From the NCBI GenBank assembly GCA_018898235.1, contig JAHIJU010000183.1, positions 1 through 6,235 on the forward strand: a stretch of 6,235 nucleotides of DNA, read 5' to 3'. Of this stretch, positions 1 through 5,356 are shown one piece after another. Positions within the stretch are counted from its first letter, which is position 1. The number at the start of each line of letters is the position of its first letter. This DNA comes from Actinomycetota bacterium. GTDB lineage: Bacteria > Actinomycetota > Actinomycetes > Actinomycetales > Cellulomonadaceae. The notes below the pieces were generated by a model that was given only the letters and a program-made list of their open reading frames with translations, ran no database searches and was not told where the DNA came from. The position numbers and the translations under genes were made by a program.

Positions 1-1056
1 GAACGCGACCGCCGCGAACAGGTAGCCCGCGGCGGACGCGGCCCCCACGCTCATCGAGGACACGTCGGTGCGCAGCATCTGGGCGTTGTGCTGCGCCGAC
101 CCGGACCAGGCACCCACCAGCGATCCGCTCCCGGGTGCGCAGCCCACGATGTTGTCCGAGCCGGAGTGCCAGATCCCGCCCGACGCCGCCATGTCGAGGG
201 CGTGCGAGGTCAACGTGCCCGAGGTCGAGACCGACAACGCGGGCAGGCCGTTGGACTCGCGGTAGGCGTTGATGGCGGCTCCCACCGACGAAGCCCCGCC
301 TGCCGAGCCGGAGCCGGGTGCCGGGGTGACGCACGCCATCGAGACGGCGTGCACGGTTCCGGCGGACGGCGCCGCAGCTGACCCGGCCGACGAGCCCGAG
401 CCGCTGGTCCCGGACGATGCGCGGGTTCCGCCCGACCGGGGCCGCGACTGCGCGGCGGCTGCCGCGGCGTCCGCGGCGGCCTGCTCCGCCGCGACGCGGG
501 CGGCCTCGGCCGCCTGCCAGGCCGCCTCGGCCTGCACCACGCCCAGCCGTGCCGCGGCCAACGCTGCGAGCCGGCCGCGCAGCGTCAGCGGGCTGAGCCC
601 GGTGGCCGCGGAGCCCGCCTGGACGAGATCGGCGGCGGACGACAGCGTCGCCAGCGACGCACCGGCGTGCGGCGACGCAGCCTCGACGGCGTGCGCATCC
701 TCGACGGCCGCGGCCGCCCCGGCCGCCAGCGCGGCCAGCTGGTCACGTTGCGTCGCGACCGCGACGGCGGGGACCTGGGCGACCTGGAGCGCCACGTCGG
801 CCCCGCCTGCCACCCGGGCCTGGACGGCCCTGCCCTGGGCGACTCGCAGGGCCGCGGCCGCATCCGAGCGGGCCACTGCCGCCGTCGCCGTGAGGGCGAA
901 CACCCCGACGACCATGGCGACGAGCAGCACCGGCGGCCGACGCCGCGCGGTGACACCGGGCCGGTCAGGCTCGGGTCGCGGGTCGCCGATGCGGTCGACC
1001 ACTGCCTCGGGGCTCACGTCGAGCGCGCGCACCACTGTGCGGCCGGTCGTGCTCAT
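1..1056 (-). CDS. Membrane-anchored CAP-domain protein, paralogue A (3' end cut by window edge)
   Basis: Function unknown; predicted to act outside the membrane. I translated this frame by hand: 352 codons are open from the ATG at 1056 to base 1 with no stop. The paralogues end one or two residues after the matching point, so only the last codon or so is missing. Layout: cytoplasmic residues 1-42 with VVDRIGDPR (19-27); hydrophobic segment 43-62 after an Arg cluster; Ala-rich helical region about 63-202 with SPHAG (128-132) and AWQAAE near 179; Ser/Gly linker about 203-238; CAP-like domain about 262-352. Visible CAP features are the NAYR...GLPALSVS start, H285, W296-H297, D301-N302 and W317...H323. 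C242 and C306 are the only cysteines. AGGGAG lies 9 nt before the ATG. The hydrophobic segment could instead be a signal peptide cut after AVA (62). The CAP assignment is firm; the role is not. Confidence 0.9.
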   Translation of the reverse strand, partial: MSTTGRTVVRALDVSPEAVVDRIGDPRPEPDRPGVTARRRPPVLLVAMVVGVFALTATAAVARSDAAAALRVAQGRAVQARVAGGADVALQVAQVPAVAVATQRDQLAALAAGAAAAVEDAHAVEAASPHAGASLATLSSAADLVQAGSAATGLSPLTLRGRLAALAAARLGVVQAEAAWQAAEAARVAAEQAAADAAAAAAQSRPRSGGTRASSGTSGSGSSAGSAAAPSAGTVHAVSMACVTPAPGSGSAGGASSVGAAINAYRESNGLPALSVSTSGTLTSHALDMAASGGIWHSGSDNIVGCAPGSGSLVGAWSGSAQHNAQMLRTDVSSMSVGAASAAGYLFAAVAF

Positions 1057-1249
1057 TCGGGCGGGCTCCCTGGGAGGACGACGACGACACGCGGGGGGAT
1101 TTCGCCCGATCGTGGTCGAAATTCGCCCGCTGTGCAAGCCCGTCCCGCTCAGTGCTCCCTTATCACCGCAGGTCTGGTGTCCCGCGCGTCCCCGATCACG
1201 ATGTCACGAGGATGCACCTCAGGCCTCACACGCCCGGGTCTCCCGCAGG
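1057..1249 (-). promoter_or_regulatory. Upstream region of paralogue A with a 21-bp-phased direct repeat
   Basis: This 193-bp gap between paralogues B and A probably holds the promoter of A. The octamer TTCGCCCG (plus-strand reading) occurs at 1101-1108 and 1122-1129, exactly 21 bp apart, or two helical turns. The second copy is part of the 9-nt palindrome CGAAATTCG (1117-1125). A TTGCAC on the minus strand (about 1136-1131) could be a -35 box, but the hexamer 17 bp on (CACGAT) is a poor -10, so I do not call a promoter. No strong terminator follows paralogue B; the only hairpins seen there have 4-bp stems. Use as an operator is inference. Confidence 0.3.
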
Positions 1250-2344
1250 TCAGTTGAACTTGACTGCGGAGAACAGGAAGCCCTCGGCGGTCGCGGCACC
1301 CACGGCCATCGACGACACGTCCGTGCGGGTCATCTGGGCGTTGTGCGACGGCGACCGGGACCATGCCCCCACCAACGAGGTGGCGCTCGGCGCGCATCCG
1401 ACGATGTTGTCCGAGCCCGAGTGCCAGATCCCGCCCGAGGCCGCCATGTCGAGGGCGTGCGAGGACAACGTGCCCGAGGTCGACACCGACAGCGCCGGGA
1501 GCCCCAGCCCGGAGCGGTAGGCGTTGATCGCGGCGCCGACGGCTCCGGCGCTCGCCGATGAACCGGACCCCGGGGGCGTGTCGAGGCAGGCGAGCGTGAC
1601 CGCATGCACCGACCCCGAGGACGAGGGGGCAGCGGAGGCCCCGGTGCTGGTGGAGCTCGAACCCGTCGAGGCGCGGGCCACCGAGCGGGGAGACGACGTG
1701 CCGCGGGTCGCAGCGTGGCTCGCTGCCTGCGCCGCGGCGGCCTGCGCTGCCGCGGCCTGCGCCGCCGCGATGCGGGCCTGCTCGGCGGCCTGCCACGCGC
1801 CCTCGGCACCGACCACTGCACCCCGGGCCGCGGACAACGAGGTGAGCTGGGTGCGCAGCGCGGCGGGGCTGAACCCCGTCCCGGAGGTGCTCTGGACCGT
1901 CGAGCTCGCCGCGGCGAGCGGCGCGAGGCTGTCACCGGCGTGCGGCGAGGCGGCGGCCACGGCGGCCGCGTCCTGGACCGCCGCGACGGCCGAGGCCGAC
2001 AGCGCCGCCCGCTCGGCCCGCTGGGCGCCCGCCGCCATGGCGACCGGCGCGACGGCCGCGATCGCGGCATCGTCTCGGCCCGTCACGGCAGAGCGCGAGA
2101 CCCGCTCGGTGGCCGCCTTCTGCTGTGCGACCGCCTGCGCGTTCTGGGCGGCCAGCACCCCCGTCGCAGCGAGCGCCAGCACGGCCACGGCTGCGGTCGC
2201 GGTGCGGTCGCGCCAGCGGGACGGTCGGGTCGACGGAGGGGTCGGGTCGGCCTGACGCGGCGTCGGGACGCGGTCGAGCAGAGGCCCGTCGTGGCGCAGC
2301 GGAACGGCAGTACGCGGGCCGCGCGGGGTGGTCTGTGTGCTCAT
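1250..2344 (-). CDS. Membrane-anchored CAP-domain protein, paralogue B
   Basis: A 364-residue paralogue of the genes on both sides; function unknown. Cytoplasmic residues 1-48 carry LLDRVPTPR (22-30) and a Pro/Arg-rich stretch. One hydrophobic segment spans about 49-65. An Ala/Gln-rich, probably helical region follows (about 66-212) with SPHAG (133-137) and AWQAAEQAR (183-191). A Ser/Thr/Gly linker (about 213-245) leads to the C-terminal CAP-like domain (about 273-364). Visible CAP elements are INAYR...GLPALSVS, H296, W307-H308, D312-N313, and WSRSPSH with H334. C253 and C317 are the only cysteines and match those of the paralogues. The domain is about 90 residues, shorter than typical bacterial YkwD-type CAP domains, and has Asp where the classic G-E-N motif has Glu. 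The stop TGA is at 1252-1250. The start has only weak upstream purine runs (AGGGA about 12 nt, TAGAG 2 nt away), so the start is less certain than the frame. Confidence 0.92.
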   Translation of the reverse strand: MSTQTTPRGPRTAVPLRHDGPLLDRVPTPRQADPTPPSTRPSRWRDRTATAAVAVLALAATGVLAAQNAQAVAQQKAATERVSRSAVTGRDDAAIAAVAPVAMAAGAQRAERAALSASAVAAVQDAAAVAAASPHAGDSLAPLAAASSTVQSTSGTGFSPAALRTQLTSLSAARGAVVGAEGAWQAAEQARIAAAQAAAAQAAAAQAASHAATRGTSSPRSVARASTGSSSTSTGASAAPSSSGSVHAVTLACLDTPPGSGSSASAGAVGAAINAYRSGLGLPALSVSTSGTLSSHALDMAASGGIWHSGSDNIVGCAPSATSLVGAWSRSPSHNAQMTRTDVSSMAVGAATAEGFLFSAVKFN

Positions 2345-2448
2345 GGCTCTACCGGTCCCTGCCTCGCCGGAATCAATTCAATCTGCCTCGATGGTGCTCG
2401 ATAAATCACCCGACCGCAAGCACTGACGTCCTGAAACAGACATTTCGG
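2345..2448 (-). promoter_or_regulatory. Unusually AT-rich gap upstream of paralogue B
   Basis: The gap between paralogues C and B is markedly poorer in GC than its surroundings: by hand count, 2371-2460 is about 49% GC. It probably holds the promoter of paralogue B. AT-rich runs such as the minus-strand GATTTATC and TTGAATTGATT are present, but I could not fit a convincing -35/-10 pair at standard spacing. TCCTGA/TCAGGA on the minus strand could form a 6-bp stem over the end of paralogue C, with a 14-nt loop and no U-tract, which is too weak to call a terminator. Confidence 0.35.
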
Positions 2449-3507
2449 TCAGGAGAATCGAACAGCTCCATAGAGCCATCCCCCCAGGGTTGCCGACCCC
2501 ACAGTCATCGCCGAGACGTCGGTCCGGAGCATCTGCGCGTTGTGCGGCGCTGACCGCGACCAGGCGATGACCAGGGACTTTGCGCTGTTGTTGCTCACGC
2601 AGCCCACGATGTTGTCGGCCCCCGAGTGCCAGATCCCGCCCGCGTCAGCCATGAGCAGCGCATGGGACATCAGGGTCGGCGAATCCGAAACGGACAATGC
2701 GGGCAATCCGTTCGAAATGCGATATTCGTTGATCTGCGCGGCGACGTCGCCACCCGCCACGGAGGCCGCCCCCGAACCCGCCGATGTGCATTGCTTTCCG
2801 CCGGCGCCAATAGCGCTGGCACTGGGCGCGGCACCCGCGTCCTGCGCCGCACCCTGGCCCGACCGCACCGCCGTGCCCTGCGAGCCCGAGGCCCGCGCAC
2901 TGGCCGCCTGCGCCGCAGCGGCCTGCTCGGCGGCAGCCGCCGCGCTCGCCTCGGCCGCCTGCCAGGCGGCCTCCGCCGCGACGACCTGCGCCGTGGCGGT
3001 CGCGACGGCCGCGCTCCCGGCCTGCAGATCGGAGGCACTGGCACGGCTGCCCAGCCCGTTCGTCAGCGCCCCGGCGGCGGCTTCGAGCTGGGCGCGGGGC
3101 ACGTCACCCGCATGCGGTGAGCTGTCCAGGGCTGCCGACGCGGCCTGGGCCGCCTGGGTCGCGGCCGACACCGCCCGGCCCTGCTCGGAGGCCGCAGCGT
3201 CGAGCGCAGTGGCCGTCAGCCCCGTAGCAGCCAGGGACCCGTCACCGGCGGCAGCCGCGGCCGCAGCCGAGACCCGCGTGGCTGCCTGGGCATCGGCTCC
3301 GAGCCAGAGCCGGTCGGCCAGCTCGGCTGCGGCGCCACCGCACAGCATCGCCAGCACGGCGACGAGCGCCACCCCACGCCTGCCCGGCCGCCGCACCGCG
3401 GGCGGTGCAGTCTCCACGGGAGCCCGCTGGGTCGGGACCCGGTCCAGCAGTCCGCGCCCGAGGTCGACCCCGGAGGCTGGACCCCGCCGGGTACGAAGAA
3501 CCGCCAT
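2449..3507 (-). CDS. Membrane-anchored CAP-domain protein, paralogue C
   Basis: A 352-residue member of the triplet and the most divergent copy; function unknown. Cytoplasmic residues 1-44 carry LLDRVPTQR (20-28), nearly identical to paralogue B. A hydrophobic segment follows two Arg (about 45-63). The Ala-rich helical region (about 64-206) has SPHAG (130-134) and AWQAAEA (181-187). A Gly/Ser/Ala linker (about 207-238) leads to the CAP-like domain (about 258-352). Visible CAP elements are INEYRISNGLPALSVS, H282, W293-H294, D298-N299, and WSRSAPH with H322. C240 and C303 match the cysteine pair of the paralogues; the extra Cys56 lies in the membrane segment. GGAG sits 7 nt before the ATG, supporting this start. 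Codons at about 2680-2730 are much richer in A/T at third positions than the rest of the window. Signal peptide versus permanent anchor cannot be settled here. Confidence 0.92.
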   Translation of the reverse strand: MAVLRTRRGPASGVDLGRGLLDRVPTQRAPVETAPPAVRRPGRRGVALVAVLAMLCGGAAAELADRLWLGADAQAATRVSAAAAAAAGDGSLAATGLTATALDAAASEQGRAVSAATQAAQAASAALDSSPHAGDVPRAQLEAAAGALTNGLGSRASASDLQAGSAAVATATAQVVAAEAAWQAAEASAAAAAEQAAAAQAASARASGSQGTAVRSGQGAAQDAGAAPSASAIGAGGKQCTSAGSGAASVAGGDVAAQINEYRISNGLPALSVSDSPTLMSHALLMADAGGIWHSGADNIVGCVSNNSAKSLVIAWSRSAPHNAQMLRTDVSAMTVGSATLGGWLYGAVRFS

Positions 3508-3514
3508 GCCTGTG

Positions 3515-3545
3515 CTCCGCCCGGGTCAGTGATGTCCTCACCCGG
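3515..3545 (-). promoter_or_regulatory. Hairpin and ribosome binding site ahead of paralogue C
   Basis: CCGGGT (plus strand, 3521-3526) and ACCCGG (3540-3545) form a perfect 6-bp inverted repeat around a 13-nt centre. A shorter nested pairing (TGA/TCA) is possible. The repeat lies immediately upstream of the GGAG ribosome binding site (3518-3515), which is 7 nt from the ATG at 3507. It could be a leader hairpin or an operator; only the symmetry is seen, and short GC-rich inverted repeats are common in such genomes. Confidence 0.3.
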
Positions 3546-3622
3546 ATCGGCCGTGCTCCGCGAGACCTGTAGGTGCTCGCGGGCCACTCACCCGCCCCGT
3601 CATCCGATCGGCCGACGTCCGC

Positions 3623-3635
3623 CCCGGCCGCCGGG
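3623..3635 (-). terminator. Short GC hairpin at the end of the universal stress gene
   Basis: CCCGG-CCG-CCGGG can form a 5-bp stem with a 3-nt loop directly after the stop codon (TGA at 3639-3637). No U-tract follows. It may contribute to termination, but it is short and similar runs are frequent at this GC content. Confidence 0.25.
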
Positions 3636-3636
3636 T

Positions 3637-4563
3637 TCAGGCCTCGGCGCTGCAGCGCTCCGTGACGACCATGACGGGACACTGCGCGTGGTGCAGCACG
3701 GCCTGGCTCGTCGAGCCCAGCAGGAGCCCCGCAAAGCCGCCACGGCCACGGCTGCCCACCACCACCAGATCGGTCGCGACCGAGAACTCGGTGAGCAGCT
3801 CGGCACCGGTGCCGTCCAGCACGATCCGCCGGACAGCGAGGTCGCCGTGACCCTCCAGGCAGCGGTCCAGCGTGCCCGCCACCCCTGCCTCGAAGTCACG
3901 CAGCATCTGCTCGGTGTCCACGGCCGTCGGGACCCAGGCGAGCACGCCGGTCATCGAGGCCACCGGGACCCCGGCGACCGCCACCAGCTCGGCACCCCAC
4001 AGCTCCGCCTCGGTGATCGCGTACCGCAGGGCGATCTCGGACTGGGGGGAACCGTCCACCCCGACCACGATCCGCTTCAGCGGGACCGGGGCCGGCGCCA
4101 CCGCGCTCTCGGGCAGCGGTCGGCCGTTCTCCCGCAGCGGCACGACGACCGTCGGGCAGTGCGCATGCGCCGGCAGCGCCGACGAGACCGTGCCGAGCAG
4201 TCGTTCGGCGAACCCGCCCCGACCTCGCGTCCCGACCACCGCCAGCTCCGCCTTGGCCGACAGCTCGACCAGGATCCCCGCGGCGTCCCCGACCGACACC
4301 TGGGTGCGGACCGGTATCCCCCGGCCGTCCACCCGCTCGGCGGCCTCGGCGAGGACCGCCTGCACACCGGCCCGCACGGCGGAGTCGTCGAGCGCCGCGA
4401 AGCCTCCGTCGAGCGTTGCCGCTGAGAAGGACGGCAGCGCGTACGCGCACGCGATAAGCAGCCCGAGGGAGCGCGCCTGCGCCTCCTGAGCCGCCCAGTC
4501 GAGCGCGTGCATCCCCGCTGCCGAGCCGTCGACCCCCACGAGGATCACGGGATCACGTGTCAT
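3637..4563 (-). CDS. Universal stress protein with two UspA domains
   Basis: A 308-residue cytoplasmic protein made of two tandem UspA domains, a common actinobacterial form. Domain 1 begins VILVGVDGS (6-14) and carries the full ATP-binding signature G-2x-G-9x-G-T at 111-125. Domain 2 begins RIVVGVDGS (164-172) and carries G-2x-G-9x-G-S at 270-284. Both nucleotide-binding sites therefore look intact. Family members bind ATP and are induced in stress or slow growth; the target of this one is unknown. The open frame extends upstream to 4665, but the ATG at 4563 is chosen because GGAGGT lies 5 nt before it and the family's conserved first beta strand starts five residues in. The downstream neighbour is paralogue C, 129 bp away; the upstream neighbour is the HNH gene, 132 bp away. 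Both gaps suggest it may be transcribed alone. No DosR-type box was recognised. Confidence 0.96.
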   Translation of the reverse strand: MTRDPVILVGVDGSAAGMHALDWAAQEAQARSLGLLIACAYALPSFSAATLDGGFAALDDSAVRAGVQAVLAEAAERVDGRGIPVRTQVSVGDAAGILVELSAKAELAVVGTRGRGGFAERLLGTVSSALPAHAHCPTVVVPLRENGRPLPESAVAPAPVPLKRIVVGVDGSPQSEIALRYAITEAELWGAELVAVAGVPVASMTGVLAWVPTAVDTEQMLRDFEAGVAGTLDRCLEGHGDLAVRRIVLDGTGAELLTEFSVATDLVVVGSRGRGGFAGLLLGSTSQAVLHHAQCPVMVVTERCSAEA

Positions 4564-4568
4564 CGGAC

Positions 4569-4574
4569 ACCTCC
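4569..4574 (-). promoter_or_regulatory. Ribosome binding site fixing the universal stress protein start
   Basis: GGAGGT on the minus strand, 5 nt before the ATG at 4563. It decides against the upstream in-frame ATGs, which would add up to 34 residues that do not resemble a UspA domain. Confidence 0.85.
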
Positions 4575-4592
4575 AGGCCGTCGCGCGCCGGG

Positions 4593-4618
4593 CCGTCGGG
4601 CCCGGACACGTCCGACGG
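4593..4618 (-). terminator. Hairpin between the HNH and universal stress genes
   Basis: CCGTCGG (4593-4599) and CCGACGG (4612-4618) are perfect 7-bp complements around a 12-nt centre that can itself pair partly. It lies 78 nt downstream of the HNH stop codon and just ahead of the stress-gene ribosome binding site. It may terminate the HNH transcript or be a leader structure of the stress gene. No U-tract follows. Confidence 0.3.
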
Positions 4619-4695
4619 GCGACCGCCTCGCCGAACACCTCCATCGTGGCACGGACGCACCGCACGCACCGCCACTCGACCGCCCGCCCCCCGGC

Positions 4696-5214
4696 TCACG
4701 CCGCGAGGTACCTCGACCACGCCGGCTCCGGACGGGCGGTCGCACCCGCGACGGCCAACGACCAACGCGGGGCGCGCGGCGTGAAGCCGAGCTCCCAGCC
4801 GATCTCGTGGAGCAGCCGGTCGGCCTTGCGGTGGTTGCACCGCACACATGCGGCCACGACGTTCGTCCACTCGTGGCCCCCGCCACGGGAACGGGGCAGC
4901 ACGTGGTCCACCGTGTCCGCAGCACCACCGCAGTAGGCGCACCGATGGTCGTCGCGGGCCAGCACGGCCCGACGGGTCGGTGGCACCGGGCGGCGGGCCG
5001 GGACGTGGACGTACCGCGTGAGCGAGAGCACCACCGGGACGGCAACGGAGGTGTGGGCGGAGTGCAGCACACCGCCGGCCTCGACCACCACGGCCTTGCC
5101 GCTCATCACGAGCACCACGGCGCGGTTGCGGCTGACGACGCACAGCGGCTCGAGGCTGGCGTTGAGCAGCAACGTGCGCATGGCTGACCCTGGGGCGTGC
5201 TCGGCGATCAGCAC
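4696..5214 (-). CDS. HNH endonuclease-fold protein
   Basis: A 172-residue protein with a C-terminal HNH (ββα-metal) nuclease domain. The motif runs from CAYC (C92, C95), through DH (103-104), PRSRGG (107-112) and WTN (116-118), to CVRCN with K130 (C123, C126, N127). The four Cys should bind a structural zinc, and H104 is the expected general base. The N-terminal part, MRTLLLNASLEPL followed by VVSRNRAVVLVMSGKA, is typical of the small HNH proteins widespread in actinobacteria, whose physiological role is not established. I chose the GTG at 5214 because GAGGAGG lies 5 nt before it; the ATG at 5181 (residue 12) matches the usual start of relatives but has only a weak AGGG upstream. It follows the NlpC/P60 gene on the same strand but is separated by a strong terminator. 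No phage or restriction genes are nearby, so a mobile role is not indicated. Confidence 0.94.
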   Translation of the reverse strand: MLIAEHAPGSAMRTLLLNASLEPLCVVSRNRAVVLVMSGKAVVVEAGGVLHSAHTSVAVPVVLSLTRYVHVPARRPVPPTRRAVLARDDHRCAYCGGAADTVDHVLPRSRGGGHEWTNVVAACVRCNHRKADRLLHEIGWELGFTPRAPRWSLAVAGATARPEPAWSRYLAA

Positions 5215-5219
5215 GGTGG

Positions 5220-5226
5220 CCTCCTC
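5220..5226 (-). promoter_or_regulatory. Ribosome binding site supporting the GTG start of the HNH gene
   Basis: GAGGAGG on the minus strand, 5 nt before the GTG at 5214. It is a much better match to the 16S anti-Shine-Dalgarno sequence than anything ahead of the ATG at 5181, so the protein probably has 11 more residues than a homology-based start would give. Confidence 0.7.
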
Positions 5227-5264
5227 GCTTCCGGGTGAGGCGTCTGGCTGACGGCCGCACTCTG

Positions 5265-5292
5265 GCGCTCGACCAGGGTACGCGTCGAGCGC
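5265..5292 (-). promoter_or_regulatory. Perfect 9-bp dyad upstream of the HNH gene
   Basis: GCGCTCGAC (5265-5273) and GTCGAGCGC (5284-5292) are exact inverted repeats separated by 10 nt. The minus-strand spacer contains TACCCT (5280-5275), which fits a TANNNT -10 box, but no good -35 lies 17 bp further up. The site is 51 nt before the HNH start and 12 nt beyond the NlpC/P60 terminator. It could be an operator over the HNH promoter, a second terminator hairpin, or a leader hairpin. Confidence 0.4.
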
Positions 5293-5304
5293 TTTGCCCC
5301 GGAA

Positions 5305-5350
5305 CGACGAGAGCCCCCGGCGACATCGCTGTCGTCGGGGGCTCTCATCG
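5305..5350 (-). terminator. Strong hairpin terminator after the NlpC/P60 gene
   Basis: Arms 5309-5325 and 5330-5346 form a 17-bp stem with one G-T mismatch (readable as G-U) and a 4-nt loop. Three more pairs form beyond a single mismatch (5305-5307 with 5348-5350). It begins 6 nt after the NlpC/P60 stop codon. The tract that follows on the minus strand (GTCGTTCC) is only weakly T-rich, as is usual for actinobacterial terminators. Confidence 0.8.
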
Positions 5351-5356
5351 GGCTGC

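Noticed and set aside
269..1561. Long plus-strand open frame of 430 codons
   Set aside because: It is antisense to paralogue A and runs across the 193-bp gap into the end of B. Its Ala/Thr/Arg-rich composition is the usual shadow of GC-rich coding on the other strand, and the minus-strand frame has recognisable domains.
2400..2460. Possible terminator after paralogue C
   Set aside because: Only 5-6 bp stems with long loops can be drawn and no U-tract follows, so I could not support it.
2540..3532. Plus-strand open frame of 330 codons opposite paralogue C, with peptides resembling the plus-strand frames opposite A and B
   Set aside because: The likeness among the three antisense peptides (for example the shared PTMLSxPECQIPP) follows automatically from the sense strands being paralogous. 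No ribosome binding site or known domain supports translation.
3545..3613. Octamer GATCGGCC at 3545-3552 and 3606-3613 upstream of paralogue C
   Set aside because: The copies are 61 bp apart, which is not close to a whole number of helical turns, and the related GATCGG is frequent in this GC-rich window, including inside the riboswitch. Chance is a sufficient explanation.
4564..4665. Upstream extension of the universal stress protein to an ATG at 4665
   Set aside because: The added 34 residues are Arg/Cys-rich with no family match, and the strong GGAGGT belongs to the ATG at 4563.
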